Part shown: piece after piece, positions 37,201-44,848 of the stretch
Layout of the letters: each line of letters opens with the position of its first letter
Numbering within the stretch: position 1 is the stretch's first letter
From: Allobosea sp. CS1GBMeth4
GTDB lineage: Bacteria > Pseudomonadota > Alphaproteobacteria > Rhizobiales > Beijerinckiaceae
DNA: 64,000 nucleotides
NCBI RefSeq assembly: GCF_900185715.1
Contig: NZ_FYAS01000025.1
Coordinates: 372,001-436,000, forward strand
Direction of reading: 5' to 3'
Made by a program: the position numbers and the translations under genes
Notes under the pieces: generated by a model
Database searches by the model: none
Told to the model about the DNA's origin: nothing
Seen by the model: only the letters and a program-made list of their open reading frames with translations

Positions 37201-39117
37201 CTAGCCCAGCCCCCTGCCCTTCAGCGCCGTGTCGATCTCGGACAGCACGCCCGGATCCTCGATCGTCGCTGGCATGGCGTAGTCCTCGCCATCGGCGATC
37301 TTCTTCATCGTCGCCCGCAGGATCTTGCCGGAGCGCGTCTTCGGCAGCCGCGCCACGGTGATGGCGAGCTTGAAGGCGGCGACGGGGCCGATCTTCTCGC
37401 GCACCAGCCCGACCAGCTCCTTCTCGACCTCGGCCGGCGATTGCGTCACCCCGGCCTTGAGCACGACGAAGCCGCAGGGCTGCTCGCCCTTGAGCGTGTC
37501 CCTGATGCCGACCACGGCGCATTCGGCCACGGCCGGATGCGAGGCCAGCACCTCCTCCATGCCGCCGGTCGAGAGCCGGTGGCCGGCGACATTGATGATG
37601 TCGTCGGTGCGGCCCATGATGAAGACATAGCCGTCCGCGTCGATGAAGCCGGCATCCGAGGTGTTGTAATAGCCCGGATAGGTCTCGAGATAGCCGCTGC
37701 GGAAGCGGGCATCGTCCTGCCACAGCGTCGGCAGCGCGCCGGGCGGCAGCGGCAGCTTGACCACGATCGCGCCCATCGTCCCCGCCGGCACCGGCCTGCC
37801 GCCCTCGTCGAGGCACTTTATGTCGTAGCCCGGCATCGGCACGCTCGGCGAGCCGTGCTTCACCGGCAGAAGGCCGAGACCGACCGGATTGCCGACCATG
37901 CAGGCGCCGGTCTCGGTCTGCCACCAATGGTCGATCACCGGCACCTTCAGCACCTCCTCGGCCCATTTCAGCGTGTCGGGATCGGCCCGCTCGCCGGCGA
38001 GGAACAGCGTGCGGAACTGCGAGAGGTCGTAATCCTTGAGATGGATCGCCTGCGGGTCCTCCTTGCGGATGGCGCGGAAGGCGGTCGGCGCGGTGAACAT
38101 CGCGACCGCCTTGTGCTCGGAGATCACCCGCCAGAACGCGCCGGGATCGGGCGTGCCGACCGGCTTGCCCTCGTAGAGGATCGTGGTCGCGCCCTGCAGC
38201 AGCGGCCCGTAGACGATATAGCTGTGGCCGACGACCCAGCCGACGTCCGAGGCGGTGAACATCACCTCGCCGGGCTTCACGTCGTAGAGCTGCGACATCG
38301 TCGCGAGCAGCATGACCATGTGCCCGCCATTGTCGCGCACCACGCCCTTGGGCCGGCCGGTGGTGCCGGAGGTGTAGAGCACGTAGAGCGGGTCGGTGGC
38401 GGCGACCTCGACACAATCGGCCTTGCGGCCGCCGGCGCGGGCGGCGGCGACCAGCGTCCGCCAGTTCTTGTCGCGGCTGACGTGCATCGACGCGTCGACC
38501 TGCGGCCGCTGCAGCACGATGCAGGCCGCGGGCTTGTGGGCGGCGATGTCGATCGCGGCGTCGAGCAGCGGCTTGTATTCGACCACGCGCGTCGGCTCGA
38601 TGCCGCAGGTCGCGGTCAGGATCAGCTTCGGCCTGGCGTCGTCGATGCGGGTCGCCAGCTCCTTGGCCGCGAAGCCGCCGAACACCACCGAATGCACGGC
38701 GCCGATCCGGGCGCAGGCCAGCATGGCGAAGGCCGCCTCGGGGATCATCGGCATGTAGATGACCACGCGGTCGCCCTTGCCGACGCCCTGATCCTGCAGC
38801 ACGGCCGCCAGCGTCGCGACCTCGTCCAGCATCTGGGCATAGGTGAAGCTGGCCTTGGTGCCGGTGACCGGGCTGTCGTAGATCAGCGCCGCCTGCTCGC
38901 CGCGCCCGCCTTCGACATGCCGATCGAGCGCGTTGAAGCAGGTGTTGCAGGTCGCATCCGGGAACCAGCGGCCATAGGCGCCGGCCTTCGCGTCGAAGAT
39001 CGCCTGCGGCGGCTTGATCCAGGCGACGCCCGCGGCGATCCCGGCCCAGTAGCCCTCGGGGTCGCGCTGCCAGGCGGCGTAGGTCTCGGCATAGCGGCTT
39101 GCATGGCTGGCAGTCAT
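37201..39117 (-). CDS. prpE: Propionyl-CoA synthetase (AMP-forming)
   Basis: A 638-residue acyl-CoA synthetase activating propionate (or acetate) with ATP and CoA. It has the PrpE/ACS-type start (YAETYAAWQRDPEGYWAG), the AMP-binding P-loop YTSGTTGRPKGVV (about 279-291), a WWQTETG motif, and the C-terminal LPKTRSGKILR (about 598-608) whose Lys is the usual acetylation control site. The ATG at 39117 follows GAGGAACG. It is divergent from a TauE exporter. PrpE and not Acs, from the short-chain PrpE-type N-terminus; the call on substrate is from similarity. Confidence 0.92.
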   Translation of the reverse strand: MTASHASRYAETYAAWQRDPEGYWAGIAAGVAWIKPPQAIFDAKAGAYGRWFPDATCNTCFNALDRHVEGGRGEQAALIYDSPVTGTKASFTYAQMLDEVATLAAVLQDQGVGKGDRVVIYMPMIPEAAFAMLACARIGAVHSVVFGGFAAKELATRIDDARPKLILTATCGIEPTRVVEYKPLLDAAIDIAAHKPAACIVLQRPQVDASMHVSRDKNWRTLVAAARAGGRKADCVEVAATDPLYVLYTSGTTGRPKGVVRDNGGHMVMLLATMSQLYDVKPGEVMFTASDVGWVVGHSYIVYGPLLQGATTILYEGKPVGTPDPGAFWRVISEHKAVAMFTAPTAFRAIRKEDPQAIHLKDYDLSQFRTLFLAGERADPDTLKWAEEVLKVPVIDHWWQTETGACMVGNPVGLGLLPVKHGSPSVPMPGYDIKCLDEGGRPVPAGTMGAIVVKLPLPPGALPTLWQDDARFRSGYLETYPGYYNTSDAGFIDADGYVFIMGRTDDIINVAGHRLSTGGMEEVLASHPAVAECAVVGIRDTLKGEQPCGFVVLKAGVTQSPAEVEKELVGLVREKIGPVAAFKLAITVARLPKTRSGKILRATMKKIADGEDYAMPATIEDPGVLSEIDTALKGRGLG

Positions 39118-39309
39118 GAAACGCGTTCCTCTTCGCCGGCTGTTCATCCTAGAGCTGCGCTCGGGCTGGCCGTCTGCGGGCCGGATCTGGCGCGGGATCG
39201 TGCCCATGTCCGCCGCTTGCGCGCAAGCGCCGCCATCTCAGACTTTCAGCGCACTCGGATGGGCCGCGTCGCACCTCCGGCGCGCCGCCGGGCCAGGATC
39301 GCCGACCGC

Positions 39310-40068
39310 ATGAGCTTCGACCTCGCCTTCTTCTCCGTGATGGTCCCGGCCGTGGTCCTGATGGGGCTGTCCAAGGGCGGTTTCTCCGGCCTCGGCCTGC
39401 TCTCGCTGCCGCTGATGGCGCTGATCGTCTCGCCGGTGCAGGCGGCGGCGATCATGCTGCCGATCCTGATGGTCCAGGACGTCGTCACGGTCTGGTCCTA
39501 TCGCCGCGAGTTCGACCGCCGCAATCTTGCGACCTTGCTGCCCGGCATGCTGCTCGGCGTGCTCGCCGGCTATCTGCTGGCGGCGAAGGTCTCCGACGCC
39601 GCCGTCGGCCTCGCGGTCGGCGTGATCTCGATCGGCTTCGCGCTGCGCCGGCTGCTCGCGGGCAAGACGGCGCCGCAGCCGGTGACGACGGCGAACTACG
39701 CCGCAGGAACGCTCTGGGGCGCGATCTGCGGCTTCACCAGCATGATCGCCCATGCCGGCGGCCCGCCCTTCCAGATCTATGTGATGCCGCAGCGCCTGCC
39801 GCCGGCGGTCTTCGTCGGCACCGGCGCGCTCTTCTTCGCGCTGATGAACTGGATCAAGGTGCTGCCCTATTTCGTCCTCGGCCAGTTCAGCCCGCAGAAC
39901 CTCGCGGCCTCGGCGGCGCTGGCGCCCGTCGCGATCCTCTCGACCGTCGCCGGCGTCTGGCTGGTCAGGCGCGTCCCGGCCGAACGCTTCTACACCCTGA
40001 TCTACTGGCTGCTCGTCGCCGTCGGGGTGAAACTCGTCTTCGACGGACTGCGTCCGCTTTTCGGCTGA
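39310..40068 (+). CDS. TauE/SafE family exporter
   Basis: A 252-residue polytopic membrane protein with about eight hydrophobic helices. The SKGGFSGLGLLSLPLMAL at about 20-37 and FTSMIAHAGGPPFQIYVMPQRLP at about 143-165 are the two repeats of the family. The substrate is unknown: sulfite, sulfoacetate and other organic anions occur in the family. It lies divergent from prpE and 62 bases before an acyl-CoA ligase gene. Different from the first TauE copy by loop sequences. Confidence 0.88.
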   Translation: MSFDLAFFSVMVPAVVLMGLSKGGFSGLGLLSLPLMALIVSPVQAAAIMLPILMVQDVVTVWSYRREFDRRNLATLLPGMLLGVLAGYLLAAKVSDAAVGLAVGVISIGFALRRLLAGKTAPQPVTTANYAAGTLWGAICGFTSMIAHAGGPPFQIYVMPQRLPPAVFVGTGALFFALMNWIKVLPYFVLGQFSPQNLAASAALAPVAILSTVAGVWLVRRVPAERFYTLIYWLLVAVGVKLVFDGLRPLFG

Positions 40069-40130
40069 TTGCCGTGGGCGGAGCGGGCTTCTAGGCTGTC
40101 CGGCAACAACCGCCGGGAACGCCGAACGTC

Positions 40131-41759
40131 ATGCCGCTCTCACCTTACGACACCGATCTCGACCGCAACCCGGCGAACTTCCAGCCGCTGTCGCCGCTGC
40201 CCTTCCTCGAGCGCGCGGCGAGCGTCTTCCCGGACCATGTCGCCGTCATCCACGGCCCGCTGAAGCGCTCCTATGCCGAGCTCTATGCCCGCACCCGCCG
40301 GCTCGCCTCGGCGCTGCGCAAGCATGGCATCGGCAAGAACGACACCGTCGCGGCCATGCTGCCTAACACGCCGGCCATGCTCGAATGCCATTACGGCGTG
40401 CCGATGTGCGGCGCCGTCCTCAACACGCTCAACACCCGCCTCGACGCCGCGATCATCGCCTTCTCGCTCGACCATGGCGAAGCCAAGGCTCTGATCACCG
40501 ACCGCGAATTCTCGAAGACGATCAGGGAGGCGCTTTCGCTCTGCAAGGTGAAGCCGCTGGTCATCGACTATGACGACCCGGTCTATGACGGGCCGGGCGA
40601 GCGGCTCGGCGGCACCGAATACGAGGATTTCCTCGAGCAGGGCGATCCCGATTTCGACTGGCTGATGCCAGCGGACGAGTGGGATGCGATCTCGCTGAAC
40701 TACACCTCCGGCACCACCGGCGATCCCAAGGGGGTGGTCTACCACCATCGCGGCGCCAATCTGCTCGCGACCTCGAACGCGCTCACCGGCGGCATGGGGC
40801 GGCACCCGGTCTATCTCTGGACGCTGCCCATGTTCCACTGCAATGGCTGGTGCTTCCCCTGGACGATCTCGCTGCTCGCCGGCACCCATGTCTGCCTGCG
40901 CCAGGTCCGCGCCAGGGCGATGTACGATGCCCTCGCCGATCATGGCGTCACCCATATGTGCGGCGCGCCGATCGTGATGTCGACCTTGCTCAACGCGCCG
41001 GAGGCCGAGCGCCGCAGCTTCGGCCAGAAGGTCAATTTCTTCACCGCCGCCGCCCCGCCGCCCGAGGTCGTGCTCGCCGGCATGGCGCAGGCCGGCTTCA
41101 ACGTCGTCCATCTCTACGGGCTGACCGAGGTCTACGGCCCCGCCGTGGTCAACGAGTGGAACGGCGCCTGGGATGCCCTGCCCGCCGGCGAGCAGGCGGC
41201 GCTCAAGGCGCGCCAGGGCGTGCGCTATCCGGCGCTGGAGGGGCTCGACGTCCGCGATCCCGACACGATGCAGCCCGTGCCGCGCGACGGCCAGACGCTG
41301 GGCGAGGTGATGTTCCGCGGCAATGTCGTGATGAAGGGCTATCTCAAGAACCCGAAATCGACGAAGGCCGCCTTCGCGGGCGGCTGGTTCCACTCCGGCG
41401 ATCTCGGCGTGATGCATCCCGACGGCTACATCCAGCTCAAGGACCGCTCGAAGGACATCATCATCTCCGGCGGCGAGAACATCTCCTCGATCGAGGTCGA
41501 GGATGCGCTCTACAAGCACCCGGCCGTGCAGGCCGCCGCCGTCGTCGCCCGCCCCGACGAGAAATGGGGCGAGACGCCCTGCGCCTTCGTCGAGCTCAAG
41601 CCCGGCCAGCACGCCAGCGAGGCCGAGATCATCGCCTGGTGCAGGACCCTGCTCGCCTCGTTCAAATGCCCGAAGACGGTGATCTTCACCGAAGTGCCGA
41701 AGACCTCAACCGGGAAGATCCAGAAGTTCAAGCTGCGGGACATGGCGCGGGGGTTGTGA
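40131..41759 (+). CDS. Fatty-acyl-CoA ligase family protein (AMP-binding, DmdB-like)
   Basis: A 542-residue acyl-CoA synthetase. P-loop YTSGTTGDPKGVVYHHRG lies at about 189-206, the acyl pocket region LPMFHCNGWCFPW follows, then YGLTEVYGP, the DRSKDIIISGGENISS hinge, and the C-terminal PKTSTGKIQKF with the catalytic Lys. The pattern is the medium-chain or 3-methylmercaptopropionyl-CoA (DmdB-like) ligase group; the substrate is not certain. The last 34 bases recur at 43670-43706 at the far end of the neighbouring accessory segment. Confidence 0.9.
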   Translation: MPLSPYDTDLDRNPANFQPLSPLPFLERAASVFPDHVAVIHGPLKRSYAELYARTRRLASALRKHGIGKNDTVAAMLPNTPAMLECHYGVPMCGAVLNTLNTRLDAAIIAFSLDHGEAKALITDREFSKTIREALSLCKVKPLVIDYDDPVYDGPGERLGGTEYEDFLEQGDPDFDWLMPADEWDAISLNYTSGTTGDPKGVVYHHRGANLLATSNALTGGMGRHPVYLWTLPMFHCNGWCFPWTISLLAGTHVCLRQVRARAMYDALADHGVTHMCGAPIVMSTLLNAPEAERRSFGQKVNFFTAAAPPPEVVLAGMAQAGFNVVHLYGLTEVYGPAVVNEWNGAWDALPAGEQAALKARQGVRYPALEGLDVRDPDTMQPVPRDGQTLGEVMFRGNVVMKGYLKNPKSTKAAFAGGWFHSGDLGVMHPDGYIQLKDRSKDIIISGGENISSIEVEDALYKHPAVQAAAVVARPDEKWGETPCAFVELKPGQHASEAEIIAWCRTLLASFKCPKTVIFTEVPKTSTGKIQKFKLRDMARGL

Positions 41760-41762
41760 GGG
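41726..41762 (+). repeat. Left copy of a 37-bp direct repeat (end of the acyl-CoA ligase gene)
   Basis: GTTCAAGCTGCGGGACATGG and the following 17 bases to 41762 are repeated at 43670-43706 with a single mismatch (C against G at 41741/43685). The left copy is the coding 3' end and stop of the acyl-CoA ligase gene; the two copies bracket the low-GC accessory segment. Confidence 0.85.
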
Positions 41763-41813
41763 GGGTGTGCTCAAGCCGCTAAGGGGCGGAAGCGGACGTT
41801 GAGTTTTCTCTGA

Positions 41814-42065
41814 TCAGTCCGGTGCCCGACGTTGAAGAGGCCTTCGCGTTCTGACTGTCACGTAACCCTCGGTCCAATGATCCTTCCCGATTTCATACGG
41901 GTCGATCACGAAGCCTTCTGGCGCGTCGCGGAAGCCCTTTAGCGCTGCGGTCCGGGCTTGAGCGTGTTGAGCGTCGGCCAAGGATGCGTAAACGCCGATG
42001 AGCTTATCGTCGGTCTCGCCTTCACCGAGATCATGCGTGTGGAAGAGCACGAATACGGTCGTCAT
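41814..42065 (-). CDS. Small protein, DUF7336-like
   Basis: An 83-residue protein (MTTVFVLFHTHDLGEGETDD, then KLIGVYASLADAQHAQ and LKGFRDAPEGFVIDPYEIGKDHWTEGYVTV). The layout H-x-D-x-KLIGVYAS...GF...F-ID-Y-x-DHWTEGY fits a small widespread family (DUF7336) of unknown function. It is the first gene of the accessory segment and is less GC-rich than the flanks. A GGGTCG-type motif copy lies on each side (41783-41802 and 42121-42150). Confidence 0.65.
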   Translation of the reverse strand: MTTVFVLFHTHDLGEGETDDKLIGVYASLADAQHAQARTAALKGFRDAPEGFVIDPYEIGKDHWTEGYVTVRTRRPLQRRAPD

Positions 42066-42120
42066 CGACGCGAACCTGTTCTGAAAATGATGTCGCGCCG
42101 CGTATCACGTTGTGAAAGCA

Positions 42121-42150
42121 GTGTCAGCTTAGGGTCGATAGCGGTCATTA
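42121..42150. repeat. GGGTCG-type interspersed motif, best copy
   Basis: GTGTCAGCTTAGGGTCGATAGCGGTCATTA fits the pattern TGTCnGC-nnn-GGGTCG-AnAGCnGnC. Weaker copies lie at 41783-41802, 42909-42935 and 43343-43372, one in each spacer between the small genes of the accessory segment. I give the positions here because the pattern was not seen in the other spacers of the window. Confidence 0.55.
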
Positions 42151-42175
42151 ACTCAGCCCGCCTACGCTACGGGCG

Positions 42176-42562
42176 ATGGCGGCCGACGTTCCCTCTTACG
42201 TTCTTGAAAGCCTGACGCTCGTCGGCCCTGCAAAGGCAGTCGGCTATCTGCCCCTCCAGACCATCACGCAGGTGCTCGGGCTAAAGGTCGAGGATGTCAT
42301 CGCGCAGGCAGTGGCTCGCGGCCTGAGAGCTATCGCCATTGGCCCGCACCATTGCTGCATCAAAAGCGGGGCGCTCTACGTTTTCGATGAAGAGGCTCTT
42401 GAGTCGGTCTTGCGCGTCGGGTCTGCTACACTCGAACAGGTGAAGGCACCGGCCGAACCCGAGATGTTCGTGCGGTTCATCGCCAGTGACTGGTTTGTGG
42501 CGGAGCACCCAATCATGCCAATCATCCGCGCCGCTTTTGCCGACAATTCAATGCCTGCTTAG
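42176..42562 (+). CDS. Hypothetical protein of the accessory segment
   Basis: A 128-residue soluble protein (MAADVPSYVLESLTLVGPAK, a central ITQVLGLKVEDVIAQAVARGL that could form a helix-turn-helix, a Cys pair in IGPHHCCIKSG, and a hydrophobic C-terminus). No family is recognised. The next gene starts two bases after its stop, so the pair is a small operon. Composition is lower in GC than the flanking chromosome, suggesting transfer. Confidence 0.55.
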   Translation: MAADVPSYVLESLTLVGPAKAVGYLPLQTITQVLGLKVEDVIAQAVARGLRAIAIGPHHCCIKSGALYVFDEEALESVLRVGSATLEQVKAPAEPEMFVRFIASDWFVAEHPIMPIIRAAFADNSMPA

Positions 42563-42564
42563 GG

Positions 42565-42891
42565 ATGAGTATGGACTGGTCACCCGCTACAGAGCCTTTC
42601 ATTTACGACCAGATCAGAGTCGACGAAGCTCAAATGTCGGCAGACGAGCTGCGCATTTGGAAGTGCGTTGCCATCACGCCGGTCAAATGGGCGCTCAAGC
42701 CCCGGGGTGATCTGACCGGTGACTTTTGGGTTGTCGCCATATGCGGTAGATCCGTGATCTGGTATAATGACATTGAAGATGGCTTTGATATCTCTCCGTA
42801 TTCATCATTTGGAGAGATCGACGTTTATTATGCTGGCCAATATGAGTTGCGGCACGTCATGCAGCAAATCATCGAACGAATCTCAGACTGA
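42565..42891 (+). CDS. Hypothetical protein of the accessory segment, second gene
   Basis: A 108-residue acidic soluble protein (MSMDWSPATEPFIYDQIRVD..., aromatic-rich middle GDFWVVAICGRSVIWYNDIEDGFDISPYSSFGEIDVYYAGQYEL, and a helical end). The start lies two bases after the preceding stop, so the genes are coupled. Its size, acidity and aromatic beta-strands resemble immunity-type proteins, but I cannot show this. GC content is clearly lower than in the surrounding genes. Confidence 0.6.
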   Translation: MSMDWSPATEPFIYDQIRVDEAQMSADELRIWKCVAITPVKWALKPRGDLTGDFWVVAICGRSVIWYNDIEDGFDISPYSSFGEIDVYYAGQYELRHVMQQIIERISD

Positions 42892-42908
42892 CCGCGGCGA
42901 GAATGCCT

Positions 42909-42935
42909 GTCCGCAACGGGTCGGTAACGGGTCGC
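42909..42935. repeat. GGGTCG-type interspersed motif, third copy
   Basis: TGTCCGCAACGGGTCGGTAA followed by CGGGTCG; it contains the GGGTCG core twice. It lies between the stop of the 42565 gene and the end of the convergent 42947 gene. Confidence 0.45.
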
Positions 42936-42946
42936 TTCTGCGTGCA

Positions 42947-43288
42947 CTATTCGTCGGAAATAATGCCCTTCGCCAGCCGCTTGACCTCGGCATTCTCGTG
43001 AAAGCGAATCCGTGAGCGAACGTATTTCTGCGCGCCTGCTACCGCGCGAGCCATCCCCCGATGGCCATCCGTGAAGTCATTTGAGACGTGGGCGCAAAAG
43101 CGCTTTCCACTAAGCGGAGCTTCGCCCGTCCAGCTCGACTGAGACTTATCGAGATAGTCGGTCTTTCCAATGTGACTTGATGAAGTGTCCTTGCCGGAGG
43201 CCGGAGCACGACCATTCCGATACTCTTCGGGACAATGGCGCTGATTGACCGGCGGCTTGTTCGTGCGCCTGTGATTTTTGTCGGTCAT
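42947..43288 (-). CDS. Hypothetical basic protein of the accessory segment
   Basis: A 113-residue hydrophilic, basic protein (MTDKNHRRTNKPPVNQRHCP, Ser-rich middle, then KRFCAHVSNDFTDGHRGMARAVAGAQKYVRSRIRFHENAEV). The first half looks disordered; the second may fold as a short helical domain. ATG 43288 is used; the frame is open to 43471, across a motif repeat and a terminator. No family recognised. It is convergent to the 42176-42565 pair. Confidence 0.5.
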   Translation of the reverse strand: MTDKNHRRTNKPPVNQRHCPEEYRNGRAPASGKDTSSSHIGKTDYLDKSQSSWTGEAPLSGKRFCAHVSNDFTDGHRGMARAVAGAQKYVRSRIRFHENAEVKRLAKGIISDE

Positions 43289-43342
43289 CGTATGATTAAG
43301 TTCGCGCTTGATCCAAACGCAATTCTGCCGCGTTTGCGCTAC

Positions 43343-43372
43343 GTCTGCAACGGGTCGAAAGCTGACCTTCCC
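43343..43372. repeat. GGGTCG-type interspersed motif, fourth copy
   Basis: GTCTGCAACGGGTCGAAAGC followed by TGACCTTCCC, a good copy of the accessory-segment motif. It lies upstream of the 42947-43288 gene. Confidence 0.5.
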
Positions 43373-43435
43373 GCCTTCAACATCACCGTCGATTCCAGCG
43401 ATGCCGCGGCGGCGGCACGCAACCCTGTCCGCCAT

Positions 43436-43461
43436 AAAAAACCGGCCCCTCTCGGGGCCGG
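43436..43461 (-). terminator. Terminator of the DUF465 remnant
   Basis: Perfect 8-bp stem CCGGCCCC/GGGGCCGG (43442-43449, 43454-43461), TCTC loop, then six T on the minus strand. It matches the terminator at 47559-47586 behind the intact DUF465 gene, showing that the duplication included the terminator. Confidence 0.8.
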
Positions 43462-43472
43462 CCATGCACAAG

Positions 43473-43709
43473 TTACGCGGAACTCCCTGCGGGCCGCCGC
43501 GGCCCGCCCTTGGAACTCAATGCAGCGTCGGCGACGGCATGGTCTGCCGCACCCGCTATCTCATCCTTCAGCGGCAGCTTCTTCCGCTTGATCTCGGCCA
43601 CACCGAGATCGTCTGACGAGGGGCTGGCCACCGCTTGCGCGATCGCTTCCTCGAGCTGGCGATGCTTGCGTTCAAGCTGCGGGAGATGGCGCGGGGGTTG
43701 TGAGGGCAT
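43473..43709 (-). pseudogene. Frameshifted, chimeric copy of a DUF465 gene
   Basis: The frame holds LERKHRQLEEAIAQAVASPS and SDDLGVAEIKRKKLPLKDEI, nearly identical to the intact DUF465 protein at 47635-47823. Compared with that gene, two bases (CG) are missing just after the KDEI codons, so the ERVRQTMPSPTLH end is lost and a foreign AGAADHA... tail follows. The N-terminus is not the DUF465 one; it is read through the reverse complement of the acyl-CoA ligase 3' end (43670-43706). The copy is thus a fusion at the junction of the accessory segment and unlikely to be functional. Confidence 0.75.
43670..43706 (+). repeat. Right copy of the 37-bp direct repeat
   Basis: Matches 41726-41762 with one mismatch. 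Its left part overlaps the DUF465 remnant, where the sequence already resembles the repeat (GTTCnAGCTnnGGnGA-ATGG in the intact DUF465 gene), so the junction may have formed by recombination at this short homology. Confidence 0.8.
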
Positions 43710-43733
43710 TCGCCACCGATCTTCCGACCAGCC

Positions 43734-44840
43734 CTATAATTTCGCCGCCGCCCACTCCCCAACGCATGCAAGAAATCGATCCGCCGCCTCCAGCTCTGCG
43801 ACCGCGATCCATTCGTCCGGCTGATGCGCCTGCGCGATCGAGCCGGGGCCGCAGACCAAGGCCGGGATTCCGGCCTGCTGGAAGAAGCCGGCTTCGGTTC
43901 CGAACGGCATCGCGAGCGGCGGCCAGAGCCCGCCAAGGCCGCGCGCCACGCCGGCGGCCGGGCCGTCGGGATCGCAATCGAGCGGCGGCACGCGCGCAAG
44001 CGCGGTGGTCTCGACGCTCACCCCGGCCGGCAGCCGTCCCGCCAGGCTCTCGACGGCGGCGAGCACGGCGCCGGCCATGAACGCTTCCGGCGGCCGGACC
44101 TCCCAGACGACCTCGCAGCGTTCCGGAACGATGTTGATGGCGCTGCCGCCGGCGATCTTGCCGATGTTGACGGTGGTTCCGTTTCGCTCTCCGGCCTCGG
44201 CGCCACCGAGGGACGCGAGGGCCGCGACGAAGGCCGCCGCCGGCTCGATCGCGCTGGCGCCGAGGCGCGGATCGCTGGAATGCGCAGGGCGGCCCCGGAA
44301 GACGCTGCGATAGCCGTAGAAGCCGCGATGGCGGAGCCCGATGCGCATCTGCGTCGGCTCACCGATGATGGCGAGCGCCGGCGGCGGGCCTTGCGCCAGC
44401 AGGTCGGCGATCAGCAGCGGAACCCCGAGGCAGCCGACCTCCTCGTCATAGGACAGGGCAATGTGGATCGGCCGCCGCAGGCTCCCGCCCCGCCAGCCCG
44501 CAACCGCCGCGAGACAGGCCGCGACGAAGCCCTTCATGTCGACGGCGCCGCGGCCGTGCAGGCGCCCATCCCGGCTGGCGAGCGCGAACGGATCGCCCGC
44601 CCAGTCCTGACCGTCGACCGGGACGACATCGGTATGTCCGGAGAGGACGATGCCGCCCGGCTCGTCGGGCCCGAGCGTCGCCAGGAGATTGGCCTTCTCG
44701 CCGGCGGCGTCGCGGGTCAGGCGTATCCGCGCCCCCGCGCTCGCGAGATAGTCGGCCGTCCAGTGGACCAGATCGAGATTGGAGCGCCGCGAGGTCGTGT
44801 CGAAAGCCACGAGCCTGCGCAGGATCTCGACCGTCTCCAT
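43734..44840 (-). CDS. argE: Acetylornithine deacetylase-like M20 peptidase
   Basis: A 368-residue metallopeptidase of family M20A. Metal ligands are in SGHTDVVPVDG (about 71-81), GRGAVDMKGF (about 103-112), YDEEVGCLG (about 137-145), GEPT, and the terminal His in SIAQAHQPDEW. The dimerisation domain is in the middle. ArgE removes acetate from N-acetylornithine in arginine biosynthesis; many Rhizobiales use ArgJ instead, and related enzymes cleave other N-acyl compounds, so substrate is unsure. ATG 44840 is used; the longer frame to 45965 is a shadow. EamA lies eight bases upstream. Confidence 0.88.
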   Translation of the reverse strand: METVEILRRLVAFDTTSRRSNLDLVHWTADYLASAGARIRLTRDAAGEKANLLATLGPDEPGGIVLSGHTDVVPVDGQDWAGDPFALASRDGRLHGRGAVDMKGFVAACLAAVAGWRGGSLRRPIHIALSYDEEVGCLGVPLLIADLLAQGPPPALAIIGEPTQMRIGLRHRGFYGYRSVFRGRPAHSSDPRLGASAIEPAAAFVAALASLGGAEAGERNGTTVNIGKIAGGSAINIVPERCEVVWEVRPPEAFMAGAVLAAVESLAGRLPAGVSVETTALARVPPLDCDPDGPAAGVARGLGGLWPPLAMPFGTEAGFFQQAGIPALVCGPGSIAQAHQPDEWIAVAELEAADRFLACVGEWAAAKL

Positions 44841-44848
44841 GGTGCCGC

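Noticed and set aside
43289-43471. Longer start (43471) for the basic island protein
   Set aside because: It would read through the terminator and a repeat motif; the ATG at 43288 is more plausible.
43235-43591. A 118-residue plus-strand frame over the end of the island
   Set aside because: It crosses the terminator and the DUF465 remnant and has no coding signature.
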